Below are positions 43,488-53,359 of a DNA stretch of 64,000 nucleotides, piece by piece. Position 1 is the first letter of the stretch. Every line of letters starts with the position of its first letter. Made by a program: the position numbers and the translations under genes. A model generated the notes under the pieces. The model did no database searches. It was not told the DNA's origin and was given only the letters and a program-made list of their open reading frames with translations. Origin of the DNA: CAWKAV01 sp963847735 (GTDB lineage: Bacteria; Desulfobacterota; Desulfuromonadia; Desulfuromonadales; BM103); NCBI GenBank assembly GCA_963847735.1, contig CAWKAV010000002.1:62001-126000 (forward strand). Direction: 5' to 3'.

Positions 43488-43503
43488 CACTAAATAAAAC
43501 CGG

Positions 43504-43524
43504 GAGCGACCATACTGGCCGCTC
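43504..43524. terminator. possible terminator between convergent bioD and prc
   Basis: Stem GAGCGACC/GGCCGCTC (7 of 8 pairs) with loop ATACT lies in the short gap between two converging genes. Flanking T-runs are poor on both strands, so termination is plausible but not proven. Confidence 0.4.
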
Positions 43525-43568
43525 GCCGGCTTATCGATTTTAGCGAGAAATTTTTAGGTCCTGATGAC

Positions 43569-45721
43569 TTATTTTTGCTCCTTGCCGGCGACTTCTGTCT
43601 GTTGTGTCAGCAAATCGTCAAGAATCGCCATCGATTCTTTGGCATAAGCGTCTTTGAGCACACTTTCAATTAATTTTTCTGTGGCATCCCGTTGTTCCTC
43701 AGGTTGCTCTCTTCGCATCTCCGGATCGTCTTTTCGCATCAGTTGCGCCGTGCGGACTGTGCTCATGCCCTGCAGTTCATCTCTTTCCCGCACGACGTCA
43801 GCGATCAGCAGGGATTGGCGGGTATTCTTGATACGCTCACCCATTGCTTCGGCGACACGCTGAATCTCGATAAAGTCCTCATTCTTGGCGACTCTGGCCT
43901 GACTTTTAGCATTCAAGCTCGGCCGGTCAGACAGTCGGCCATTCCTTATGGCTCACCGCTTCAATACGATCCCAGGGAAGGCTGTAATCCAGGTAGCGCT
44001 CGCCATATTCATTGTAACGGCTGCGATCCGGCAGAATAATGTCCGGGAACAACCCCACGGTACTGGGTCGAATCACCGCTGACACGGTAAAATTTCTGTG
44101 TTGTCATTTTAAGAGCACCAAGAGGCATATACTCGCGCATATTCCTCAAGGTCAAACTCTTGTCCAGGTCCATAATAACCTGCACGGTTCCCTTGCCATG
44201 GGTATGTTCACTGCCGACAATCACGGCACGGCCATAGTCCTGCAGGGCTCCGGCAACAATCTCAGAAGCTGAAGCGCTGAAACTGGTTGACCAGCACGAC
44301 CATCGGCCCATTGTAGGCAATTTTCTGGTTGTCGCTGTACAACACCTTGGCGTCACCTTCACCGTTACGCACCTGCACGACCGGTCCCTCACCGAGGAAC
44401 AGGCCGGCGATACCGACAGCATCGGTCAAAGCTCCGCCACCGTTGTTACGCAGATCCAGGATCAACGCCGGCCAGATGCTCTTTCTGTCGAGACTCTCAA
44501 GTGCCGTCCTTGACATCATCGGTCGAGTTACGGCCGTCGCCGCCATTGCGGGTCGTTTCAAAATCCCGATAAAAACTCGGAATTTTGATATAACCATAAT
44601 GTTTGCCCGGATCGGGATCAGTCACCATCGTTGACTTGACAAAAGATTCTTCGATAATCACAACATCACGCACGATCGGGACGACAAAGGGCTTAAGACC
44701 GAGGCGCCTGATAGTCAAACGCACCTCGGTGCCCTTTTTGCCACGGATCAGAGCCACGGCATCACGCAGACGCATATCAGTGACATCGACAGGCTCTTCC
44801 TTGCCTTGTGCGACAGCAAGGATGACATCGTCTGCCTGCAGCTGGCCCTGTCGGTCTGCGGCACTGCCGGGGATGACTTTGACGACTTTGATGTAGCCGT
44901 CCTCCTCACGCAGGGTCGCACCGATTCCTTCCAGGGACCCACGCATGCTGATATCAAAATCTTCCTTCGATTGCGGCGGCATGTAGGTCGTATGAGGATC
45001 AAAAGCACGGGCAAAGGCATTCAGGTAACGATCATAGTGATCGGTGAGAGTCTCTTGTTTCAGGCGATCAAAATATTCACGATACTGTTTGCGCACCTTT
45101 TCCCGCGCCTCGATTTCCGTGTCCTTGCGTTGTTCGGCAGACACCTTGAGAGGGTCCTCGACTGCCGGCATCTTCCAGAAGATTCAGATAGCGGGTCAAG
45201 GTGCGATACTTGAGGTCGAGGCGCCAGCGTTCAGCAAGATCCACTTCTGTTTCGCAGAAGGTCAACTTGTCCGGGTCCGTTTCATAGTTTTCGATGACAT
45301 CAAATGAAAACGGCTGTTCCAGCGCTTTTTCAACCAGTTTTTCGGCTCGGGCAACGCCATTGGCGAGGAGGTTCAAAGACATGGGGGCAAGGATGATGCG
45401 CCCGGACTTCACTTCATCATCAATGCGATCTTTGAAGATTTCCAGTTGCTCGACTTCGGCGGCAAGCAGCAAGCGTTTCTGGGAATCCAGCTGTTTTATA
45501 TAAAGGTGGTACGCCGCAGCAGAAAGTTCATCGTCTATCTCCTTGCGACTGAAATGATTTTCAACCTGGCGTTTCAGGACATAGGCGAGGAGGCGAGCAC
45601 GATTCTTGTCCTCTTCATCGGGAATTGTGGCGCTCATCGGAGCGGGTATGATGATCAAACCAACCAGCAGCAATGTCACACTGACCAGGAAGACTTGAAG
45701 CCAGCGTTTATTTTTAGTCAT
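43569..45721 (-). pseudogene. prc: carboxy-terminal processing protease Prc/Tsp, frameshifted about five times
   Basis: A periplasmic tail-specific protease of about 715 residues, read leftward from ATG 45721. The signal anchor WLQVFLVSVTLLLVGLII is followed by the N-terminal domain and then, after a break near 45175, a PDZ domain (GIGATLREEDGYIKVVKVIP). The protease core has ALILDLRNNGGGALTDAVG and, after another break, the catalytic-Ser region SASEIVAGALQDYG and Lys-bearing THGKGTVQVIMDLD. The C-terminal DUF3340 part, rich in Glu and Arg, ends at 43569. Breaks fall near 45175, 44500, 44270, 44050 and 43920. The complete set of domains suggests a working gene spoiled by sequence errors. Confidence 0.82.
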
Positions 45722-45877
45722 TATCTTGATGCCTTTTCTCTGTTGATGACAAGATTTACATAGGAATTTTCATATCAATGCAATGTAACCCATTGTTGTA
45801 CTCTTTGGCAATAACCGGATATTCAAAAACGGGGAATTATGCTAGAGTTAACCCCGTCGTTAATAATGAGGTGCGTC

Positions 45878-46066
45878 ATGCTGATTAGAGTTATGTACAG
45901 TGACGGCAGATTCGACATGGTCAAGCCCGACACACTTGATGTCCTCATCCGCCAGCAGACCATCACCAGCTTTAAAAGAAATGAAGGCTGGGCGGTGGTC
46001 GGACGGGATCCGGTTCGCACTAAGGCTCGTGGCAACTACTGCGGTTCGGAGAGACGTCTTCGCTAG
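45878..46066 (+). CDS. GSU3473-family small protein
   Basis: A 62-residue protein starting MLIRVMYSDGRFDMVKPDTL and containing ITSFKRNEGWAVVGRDPVR. This is the pattern of the short GSU3473 family typical of Geobacter and relatives. Its function is unknown. The ATG at 45878 is chosen over in-frame codons upstream (45839) because GAGG precedes it and the conserved block starts there. It lies alone, convergent with the helicase-nuclease gene, whose stop is eight bases away. Confidence 0.75.
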   Translation: MLIRVMYSDGRFDMVKPDTLDVLIRQQTITSFKRNEGWAVVGRDPVRTKARGNYCGSERRLR

Positions 46067-46073
46067 AATCCAT

Positions 46074-49000
46074 TCAAACAGGCACTTCGAACCAACCATC
46101 AAACATCGGAAAATAGAGCGCTGCCCGCAGGTCCTTTCCTGAACTGAGCTGGGCTGTCAGGGTCGCGTAAAGTTGCAACTGGCTATGATAACGTTCTGCC
46201 TCACTGGCCATAAAAAGATCGGGGTTCTGGTCGAACGCCGGACAGCTTGTTTTAAAATCAACGACCCAGCGGACGCCATCACTGTCGACAAAGCAACGGT
46301 CTATCGTCGTCCGTACCAGCTGCCCGTCCACCATACCATTCAGAGCCAGTTCACTGGCGGCCTCATCGTGACAATCGAGCAGCCACCTGCCGCGTTTGCT
46401 GGTTGTGGAATTAAGCAGGCAGGTCAAAACCAGCGCCGCACATGTATCGAGCCTCGCAAGAGGCACACCGTGCAGGTTCAATTGAACTTTAAACGTGTCG
46501 CGTTGGGCATTGATGGCAGCTTCCGTCCATCGATTCAGGCCATCGCAGGCAATCCTCTCCAACCATAAATGCACCAGAGTCCCGATGACCCTGCCCTCCT
46601 CGGTGCGGCGGGTCCTGACCGTTTCCTCACCGTAACGACCTCCTCCTGAAGCGATCCTGACTGAGCTTTCAACAACGGCGGGCCGGCCAGACAACTGAGG
46701 TGGCAACCATGGCATCGTCATGCGCTGCAATTTCAGTTCAGGAGTTTCCTGGCAATCCTGCCCCGGTGCGGTAACAGTGTTGTCGGAAAACTCAAGACCA
46801 AAGGCCGACCAGGCAACGGACAAAAGCGACCCAGAACGCGGAGTCATCTCATTATCACGGTTGAGTTTTACATGCCCCAACAGGTGCAGGGACGATTTTG
46901 CTCTGGTCACGGCAACATACAGAAGACGCAAAGTCTCGAGATTGTCCTTTTCCTGAAGGATGTCACCGATTGCCTGATATGTTGGTTCATTCTGGTCGCT
47001 CAGCAAGGGTGGAATCGGTGCCATGAGAAGTTCGTAGTCGGGGTGCTCCAGCCAGCGCAGCAAGTCTCGTTCGCGTGGCCTCACACTGCGACCAAGGCCG
47101 GGCAGGATAACGGTGTCAAATTCGAGTCCCTTGGCTTTATGAATAGTCATCAACTGCAGTTCCGGACCGGCCTGGGGGTCTGGAGATGCGAAAAGTTTGT
47201 CAAGCTGTCTTGCCAGTGTATCGACGGGCTCATCACTGCCGAACTCTTCCAGCAAGGCAAAGACCTGATCAACATTCAGCAAATCAGTTTCTTCGACACA
47301 AGCCGGTCCATTCAATGCCAGCCAGGTTGATTCGACCAGCCGCCGCAGACTCGATCGACCCCTGTTTTTCAGAGCACGTTCCAGCACAGGCATGATGCGT
47401 TCCAACCTTTGCCTGCCGTCCTGGCTGATCTGATCAAACATGTCCGCCTGTTCTGCTGGCCGGGTCAGCAGTTGCCAGACAGTTGCCCGGGCATCCTTGC
47501 CACACAGGCTCGCAAGATCAGCGAGGGTCAATCCACACCAGGGTGCCCTGAGCACAGAAAGCCAGGCAACCCGGTCCGCAGGATGCTGCAGGGCTTGAAC
47601 CAGGGACAGAATATCCTGAATGACAGGACGATCGACCAGAGGGTCAATGTCCTGGGCCTGAAAACGCAGCCCGGCTTTTTTCAAGGCATTGACAATGGCC
47701 GTAAGGTGGCTCCTTGAGCGCACCAGAATGGCCGTCGTTCCTTCTGCATTACGCTCTTTTGCCTGTTGGACCAGATCGACGACCATCGCCGCCTCGGCAT
47801 CATCCTGCCGCTCAACAAAACAATGAGCTGTGATTGCTTTGTCATCAAGCCCCTGATCGAAGGCCATGGCAGGGGCGAAGCGGACGGCCCCCCTAATCTC
47901 ATCCTCGACGGCAGGGAAAAGACGGCTGAAATTTTCATTGGTCCAGTCAACCAGATTTTTACTTGAACGGAAGTTTGTATTCAGGACAATGCGTTCCATC
48001 GGTAAACTGTCCAGGCCACGCTGGCAGACGCGCAGGTAAAGGCCAACCTCGGCTTCGCGGAAGCGATAGATCGACTGCATCGGATCACCGACCACAAACA
48101 GGGTACGCCCGTCTCCAGGTTCCCAGCCCGCAATCAGACAACGCAAGAGATCATACTGGGCAAACGAGGTATCCTGGAATTCATCCACCAGGATGTGACG
48201 AACCCGGCTGTCCAGCTGTAACAGAAGCTCCTCCGGTTCCGTGACCGAGCCGAGGGCGGCAGATGCTGCCCCGGCGATTTCGACAAAGTCGACCTGCCCC
48301 TTTTGACGGAAAACGTCCTGAAGCTCAACTACCGCCAGGGGCAACAGTTCAATCAACGCTTCCAGAACGAACCACTGATCCGTGGAATAACTGGTTGCCG
48401 GAAGCCGCCTGATGCCCTGCAGCGCCTGTACGGCAGGGCTGTTTTCTGCAAGTCGCCCCAGCAGATCCACGGCACGGCTCTTCATATCCTGGGCCATACC
48501 AACCTTGTCAGCCGGGAAGCCAGTCTTTATATTGACACTTTTTCTGACCGTATCCGAGGCTGTCAGCACCAAATGCGCCAGGGCCAGCCATTGCCTGCTT
48601 GAATTATTATCTTCTTCCTCCTGCAGCAGAATGACAAACGGATGATCCGGTTGAGTCTGCGTCAGGTTTCCTGCAGCAAAGCGGACCAGCGCTCTCAACT
48701 CGGTGCAGGTGTCTCGTCCAACACTCACATAGGCCTGCTGTAAACAATTGGTCACGTGCAGCTGCAGACCGGTTTCAAGTAGCTGGCGCGGGTTTTTGCT
48801 GCGTCTGTCCATCAGGTGCCGCAGCCACTGATCACGTCGGCCGAGCATGGAGACCAGCAGATCGCGCAAAAGGGCAAGACGATTATCGAGATGAACCAGC
48901 AGCCTTTCAACAGCGTCCTGCCCGGCGCCGCCCTGTTCGAGCCTGGAGAGGAGCGCTTCGGCAGCCAGCAGGTACAGCTCGGCAGGATCTTCAGTCACGC

Positions 49001-49439
49001 CGGGTTGATCGCCAAAACGCGCCATCCAGGGCATCCTGCGGGTCAGAAAGGCACAGAAACCGTCTATTGTCAGCAGCTGCAGGCGGGTCGGGTTGTGCAA
49101 CAGGGACCAGCCTTTGACACGATCCCTGACCAGCACGGCGCGGGCCCTCTGCCAGGTTTCAGCAGCGTGCGGCTCATGCGGAGGGTGATCATCGCAGGCT
49201 CTTTCCAGTGCCTGCAACAAGCGCAGCTTCATCTCTCCAGCCGCCTTGCGGGTAAAGGTGATCGAGAGGATTTCTTCCGGAGTATCGGCGACCGCCAGCA
49301 GGGCCAGGATTCGCTGCACCAGGAGTTCGGTCTTGCCTGAACCGGCAGGCGCCTGCACAATAAATGAACGGCTAATATCGACAGCCCTTTGCCGCTCCAG
49401 CCGGTCCGGCGGTTGCGTGGTGTATGGCTCAGTCATCAT
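46074..49439 (-). CDS. AddA-like helicase-nuclease (UvrD superfamily)
   Basis: A 1121-residue double-strand-break repair enzyme, intact in one frame. Superfamily 1A helicase motifs are present: Walker A VQAPAGSGKTELLVQR, ITFTRKAAGEMKLR, Walker B LVDEFQDTSFAQYDLL, VVGDPMQSIYRFREA, TIHKAKGLEFDTVILPG and LLYVAVTRAK. The C-terminal RecB-like nuclease shows DRCFVDSDGVRWVVDFKTS and QLQLYATL. It starts inside the end of the partner nuclease gene (11-base overlap). The pair would resect broken DNA ends before RecA loading, like AddAB/RecBCD. In this lineage the partner is of the type annotated as probable DNA repair protein. Confidence 0.9.
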   Translation of the reverse strand: MMTEPYTTQPPDRLERQRAVDISRSFIVQAPAGSGKTELLVQRILALLAVADTPEEILSITFTRKAAGEMKLRLLQALERACDDHPPHEPHAAETWQRARAVLVRDRVKGWSLLHNPTRLQLLTIDGFCAFLTRRMPWMARFGDQPGVTEDPAELYLLAAEALLSRLEQGGAGQDAVERLLVHLDNRLALLRDLLVSMLGRRDQWLRHLMDRRSKNPRQLLETGLQLHVTNCLQQAYVSVGRDTCTELRALVRFAAGNLTQTQPDHPFVILLQEEEDNNSSRQWLALAHLVLTASDTVRKSVNIKTGFPADKVGMAQDMKSRAVDLLGRLAENSPAVQALQGIRRLPATSYSTDQWFVLEALIELLPLAVVELQDVFRQKGQVDFVEIAGAASAALGSVTEPEELLLQLDSRVRHILVDEFQDTSFAQYDLLRCLIAGWEPGDGRTLFVVGDPMQSIYRFREAEVGLYLRVCQRGLDSLPMERIVLNTNFRSSKNLVDWTNENFSRLFPAVEDEIRGAVRFAPAMAFDQGLDDKAITAHCFVERQDDAEAAMVVDLVQQAKERNAEGTTAILVRSRSHLTAIVNALKKAGLRFQAQDIDPLVDRPVIQDILSLVQALQHPADRVAWLSVLRAPWCGLTLADLASLCGKDARATVWQLLTRPAEQADMFDQISQDGRQRLERIMPVLERALKNRGRSSLRRLVESTWLALNGPACVEETDLLNVDQVFALLEEFGSDEPVDTLARQLDKLFASPDPQAGPELQLMTIHKAKGLEFDTVILPGLGRSVRPRERDLLRWLEHPDYELLMAPIPPLLSDQNEPTYQAIGDILQEKDNLETLRLLYVAVTRAKSSLHLLGHVKLNRDNEMTPRSGSLLSVAWSAFGLEFSDNTVTAPGQDCQETPELKLQRMTMPWLPPQLSGRPAVVESSVRIASGGGRYGEETVRTRRTEEGRVIGTLVHLWLERIACDGLNRWTEAAINAQRDTFKVQLNLHGVPLARLDTCAALVLTCLLNSTTSKRGRWLLDCHDEAASELALNGMVDGQLVRTTIDRCFVDSDGVRWVVDFKTSCPAFDQNPDLFMASEAERYHSQLQLYATLTAQLSSGKDLRAALYFPMFDGWFEVPV

Positions 49440-52107
49440 TATCTTCCAGCAAAGCCATCTCCTGCTCCAGTATCCTGCATAAACCTCTTAAATCACAGTA
49501 TTGACAGGCAAGGTCCGGGTTGACCGGGTCGACTTTTGCATCACCGCCGGCAAAGGCATTACCCAGGGCTGACAAGGTTTTCTGCCAGTGTGCGAGCACC
49601 TCGTTCAGAGAAGTCCATCCCTTCTCATCAAGCCGCTTCTCCAGACCGCGTGATTTGGCTCCCGGCCAGGCATCAAAGCCGCGAGACAGGCCACGAAACC
49701 CGCTCTCGTTTTGTTTGCTGTGTACTACGGCAAACATCACAGCCCCCACCTTTTCACGGGGCAAGCCCAGAGTGTACGAGGGTAACTGCGGCTCGGTAAT
49801 CCGATCATCCAGCCACTGCAGAGGATCGGCACGGCCGGTCTTGTAATCGATAATGGCGTTGCTGCCATCTGCCAGTTCATCAATCCGGTCAATGCGGGTC
49901 CGGATAGTCAGATCACCGATCCTGATCTGGTGATTCTTCTCTGCAACCAGGACACGAAACGGGTCGCGTTGTCGCTCAAATTCAAGCCACTGGTGTACCA
50001 GATCGATTAAACGCCGGCGTTCGATCTGACGTTGTCGAACCGGCAGATCGTGCCGCCGCTCTCTCTCCAGGCGCTCCAGAGCTCCGTCAACAGCTTCATG
50101 CAGCGTTTTATTGAGGGACTTTTCATCGAGGGACAGCAGCGTCTCCTGATCGCCAACCTTGGCCCAGAACAGCTCGAGGACCGTGTGCGCGAGAGTGCCG
50201 CGCGACAGGTTGTCAATGCCGATATCAGGGATATCCAGACGCTCCGCCCTGAGGCGATGATGGCCAAAAGCGCGAAATGGACAGAGAGCCTGGTCCTTGA
50301 TGACGCCGGTTCCACCGGTGAATGGTTTTCGCGTCGAGATCGGTGGCGCCTGGCTGTCAGATATTTTTTCGAGAGCAGACCGTACCTGCCAGAACAACCT
50401 GGCTGGTGCGCATGAAGCCGCCAGCAAAGGCTGCCCGTTAGCGACATCCCTGATAAACGAACTCGGCCGCAACTCGGCACCTTTCTCCTGCACCGGCCAA
50501 CTGAGCACAACATCGGGGGCAGCAGAGAACAGGCGGGCCACAACCTGCCCGGCAAAGACGTACTCACGTTCTGCATCCGAGCGTTTCATGTCATGACGGC
50601 GCTGTACGGGCAAGGGAATGAAAGGATTCGGGCTGGGTGGCCTCGGCAAGGCCGTGTCATGCAGGCCAAGCACCCAGAGATGATCAAACAGCAGGCCGGT
50701 CGATTCCAATTCACCGAGCACCTGGATCGGAGCATCGCCCCCCTCCGGCTGAAACTGCAGGGCAGTGATCATGCGCATCAGGATTTTTACGGCTTGAGCA
50801 CGATCCATTGGCTTCGAGACGCCATCAAGGCTGGCCAGTTCGCCCAGAGTGTCCCGAAAATGCTCGACGGCCTGGTATTCGCGGCTTGACAGGCCACGCT
50901 CACCGGGCCAGCCGAGCCGATGGAGGAAATTTGCAAAATGCTCCGCCCAGGTGCCCGGCATCTGTCTGGCGGACTTGCGCAGCTCACCCTCAACCAGCTC
51001 GATCGAGCGGACAAAATCCGGCACGACGAAAGAGTTCTTGATGGGCAGGCTTTTTAAAGTCTTCACAAGACGTGGCAATGACCACTCGTAGCGCCTTAAA
51101 CGACGCAATTCGCGATCGGTCTGAGCCCGGCTCGCCCCTTCGGAGACAGCTTTGCCGAGATACGGCGTCAGCAAAAGCCAGCTGACGTCAGCGTGATCAA
51201 CCTGCCTGCCAAGCCGCAACAGGCGCATAGCCGCATGAATCACCCCTTCCCTGTCGAGACCTCGCCCCAGTGAGAGGTTGAATACCTGCTGTGATTCTTC
51301 ACCGCCAAGTAACGCCTCCGGGTCGAGCTCGGCGGTAAAAATCTGTTCAATCAGGGGTTGATAAATTTCCAGTTGCGGCGCAACAATCCCGATCCTGACC
51401 TCAGGATCATTGACAAGCAGAGCTCTTGCCCAACGGGCACATTGGCTGACTTCGTCGGCAGGGTCATCGGCAGAAACCCGCTGCCGGTGAACATGCTGAC
51501 ACGGTTGCGGACGCCAGTGCTCGATTGAAGTGCCTATTTTTTGCATCGCATTGCACAGATGCTGCAGATCAGGGGTGATTTCATCGAATCCGGCAAGCAC
51601 CACTTTGGCTGGCAAGGACATACCATCTGTAACGATCGCCCGGGAAAGCAACCAGGGTGTCTCGACAGGATCATGCCAGTTGTTCTTATTGGCCCTGCTT
51701 TGCCATGACTTGCGCCAACGCAGAAATGCTTTATGGTCTTCGGCGGCCTCATCCATGCTGAAATCCGCCGAGTACCTGACCAGCAACTGGTGGGCCTGCA
51801 GAGCGCGACGCGCCGTCTGTGGAATTTGCAGAAGGTGGTTGCCGGAGCGCTCGACATCAGCCTCGACAATCTCCTCCCAGACGCGCTGCAGCTGCGCTTT
51901 ATTAAGGAACAGTGGTAACCCCGGCAGCTGCAGATGACCCCGGGTAAGCCACGCTGACAGGCTCAGGATGTCGGGGCGCAGCCAAGCCGAAAGTCCCAGT
52001 TGCTGCTGGGCGCTGTCGTACTGCTGCGAGAGATATCGGGACAGGCGATCATTGACCGTCAGGATGAGGCCGCCTTGTTTGGCAGTTGCATACAGAACTT
52101 TATCCAT
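49429..52107 (-). CDS. AddB-like PD-(D/E)XK nuclease with predicted Fe-S cluster
   Basis: A protein of about 892 residues and the second subunit of the helicase-nuclease. The N-terminal and central parts are an inactivated helicase-like fold (for example LTVNDRLSRYLSQQYD in the place of Walker A). The C-terminal nuclease domain has RTRIDRIDELADG, AIIDYKTGRADPLQW and PQLPSYTLGL. Four Cys, one in KDQALCPFRAFGHHRL before the nuclease and three in LACQYCDLRGLCRIL after it, match the Fe-S arrangement of AddB-type nucleases. The start MDKVLYATAKQGG is preferred; an in-frame Met lies at 52152. It overlaps the VanZ gene slightly. Confidence 0.85.
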   Translation of the reverse strand: MDKVLYATAKQGGLILTVNDRLSRYLSQQYDSAQQQLGLSAWLRPDILSLSAWLTRGHLQLPGLPLFLNKAQLQRVWEEIVEADVERSGNHLLQIPQTARRALQAHQLLVRYSADFSMDEAAEDHKAFLRWRKSWQSRANKNNWHDPVETPWLLSRAIVTDGMSLPAKVVLAGFDEITPDLQHLCNAMQKIGTSIEHWRPQPCQHVHRQRVSADDPADEVSQCARWARALLVNDPEVRIGIVAPQLEIYQPLIEQIFTAELDPEALLGGEESQQVFNLSLGRGLDREGVIHAAMRLLRLGRQVDHADVSWLLLTPYLGKAVSEGASRAQTDRELRRLRRYEWSLPRLVKTLKSLPIKNSFVVPDFVRSIELVEGELRKSARQMPGTWAEHFANFLHRLGWPGERGLSSREYQAVEHFRDTLGELASLDGVSKPMDRAQAVKILMRMITALQFQPEGGDAPIQVLGELESTGLLFDHLWVLGLHDTALPRPPSPNPFIPLPVQRRHDMKRSDAEREYVFAGQVVARLFSAAPDVVLSWPVQEKGAELRPSSFIRDVANGQPLLAASCAPARLFWQVRSALEKISDSQAPPISTRKPFTGGTGVIKDQALCPFRAFGHHRLRAERLDIPDIGIDNLSRGTLAHTVLELFWAKVGDQETLLSLDEKSLNKTLHEAVDGALERLERERRHDLPVRQRQIERRRLIDLVHQWLEFERQRDPFRVLVAEKNHQIRIGDLTIRTRIDRIDELADGSNAIIDYKTGRADPLQWLDDRITEPQLPSYTLGLPREKVGAVMFAVVHSKQNESGFRGLSRGFDAWPGAKSRGLEKRLDEKGWTSLNEVLAHWQKTLSALGNAFAGGDAKVDPVNPDLACQYCDLRGLCRILEQEMALLEDNDD

Positions 52108-52462
52108 CTGCATTTTTTGACCCATCATGTTCCAATTCATCACGGCGCGCACAGGTTAAAACAGGCGCGCGCCGGAATATGACACAGCAGAGCAAAGCAC
52201 CAACAGCATCAGCGAACAGGTCCCACCATTCGGCCGTGCGTCCGGTTTGCGTCAGAAACTGCATGATTTCAAGCAGCGCGCCATAACAGACAGCGACCAA
52301 CCCGGCCTGCCACCAGGCTTTGCCCGAAGAGGAAGACCGGAAGTGAAGGAATTGCAGGATGAGTAGAGACAGCAGTCCATAGGCTCCTGCGTGCAGCAAT
52401 TTATCCCAACCCAGAATGCCAGGGAGCTGTGGCGGTGAAGGGGTCAACGACAGCCAGAGCAT
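52100..52462 (-). CDS. VanZ-family membrane protein
   Basis: A 120-residue integral membrane protein with three to four helices. LSLTPSPPQLPGILGWDKLLHAGAYG is the family start, cited here in part as LGWDKLLHAGAYGLLSLL. AVCYGALLEIMQFLTQTGRTA with the conserved Glu and EWWDLFADAVGALL with the Asp complete the VanZ pattern. The family is named after a glycopeptide-resistance accessory protein, but most members are of unknown function. Its end overlaps the nuclease gene, so it heads that operon. Confidence 0.82.
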   Translation of the reverse strand: MLWLSLTPSPPQLPGILGWDKLLHAGAYGLLSLLILQFLHFRSSSSGKAWWQAGLVAVCYGALLEIMQFLTQTGRTAEWWDLFADAVGALLCCVIFRRAPVLTCARRDELEHDGSKNADG

Positions 52463-52770
52463 GATGAGTGGCCCAGAGGATCGGGGCGGATAAGCGAAAC
52501 ATGAATTCCGGGCTGTCTTTGCAAGGCATGATGCGGACAGGTTACCCTAATTCAGAGCATAAAAAAAGGTTGGTTCTATAATTTCCCGGCAGAGATCTTT
52601 AACGATAGTGGTCGCCATCGCAGGAGGAGTAATCCGCGGCTTATTATTCAGAATGGCTGCGTGTTCTTCCTGTGGACGATCAACCAGTCAAGCATGATCC
52701 ACCCTTTTTGCCACGGGCAAAAAAATCGGGGGCCGCGTTTGCAGCCCCCGATCTGTTCATTCCGATCCAT
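52463..52770. other. gene-free region between VanZ start and the cus operon end
   Basis: 308 bases holding the terminator of the upstream-coded copper operon (52718-52752) and the promoter region of the VanZ/AddB/AddA operon, which cannot be assigned precisely. Small ORFs have no support. Confidence 0.5.
52718..52752 (-). terminator. Rho-independent terminator of the cus operon
   Basis: Minus-strand stem ATCGGGGGC (52752-52744) pairs with GCCCCCGAT (52733-52725) around a 10-base loop. A run of T (52725-52719) follows. It lies about 20 bases after the stop of the last operon gene. Confidence 0.85.
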
Positions 52771-53295
52771 TTACATATTGTGGAACATGACCGAGAACTG
52801 GCGCTTCTGGTCATCCTCGAGCTTAGTACCGATCTCGAAGGTCGCCATCCCTCCCTGCAACGAGACATCACCCCCGAAGCCAGAGCCCATCAGCATCATC
52901 ATGACTGGCTTAGCCTCCTGCCCCTGTACCTTGATCGCCACCATGCCGCCAGCAAGCTCCTTGCCGCTGTTTTCGTCGGTAAAGAAGACCATCACGTGAT
53001 GGGTTGCATCCATACCCATCTTGGTCATGGTCGCCCTTGTTGCTTCGTCGTAGGTCTTAACCTTGACCGTGGCAACTACGCCTTGCTGCGTGTCTTTGCC
53101 GATCTCCACAAAATCATCGCCCTGGCTGCTCATACCATGGTCCATCGCTTTGCCGTGCTCCATGGCCATGCCACCATGCTGTTTCTTGTCGTCGGCCATT
53201 GCCTTGCCGTGATCCTCGTGGCTCATGGCCGCAGAAATCATTGGTATGCCCATTGCGAAGACCAGGGCCAATATTGCGCTAGTAAAACGTTTCAT
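52771..53295 (-). CDS. exported His/Met-rich protein of the copper-efflux operon
   Basis: A 174-residue protein with a signal peptide (FTSAILALVFAMGIPMISAAM). A segment rich in His and Met follows, with repeats of the type MEHGKAMDHGM and HEDHGKAMADD (about residues 25-58), a likely periplasmic copper- or silver-binding tail. The C-terminal domain is beta-rich (VVATVKVKTYDE, MVAIKVQGQEAKPVMMM). I do not recognise a named family. It is last in the operon after cusA, 64 bases on, which supports a metal chaperone or sensor role. Confidence 0.75.
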   Translation of the reverse strand: MKRFTSAILALVFAMGIPMISAAMSHEDHGKAMADDKKQHGGMAMEHGKAMDHGMSSQGDDFVEIGKDTQQGVVATVKVKTYDEATRATMTKMGMDATHHVMVFFTDENSGKELAGGMVAIKVQGQEAKPVMMMLMGSGFGGDVSLQGGMATFEIGTKLEDDQKRQFSVMFHNM

Positions 53296-53359
53296 AGTGT
53301 TGTCTCCTTGTTTGGTTAGTGATCAGCATACAGCTGATTCTTAATTTCGGGTTGAGCAC

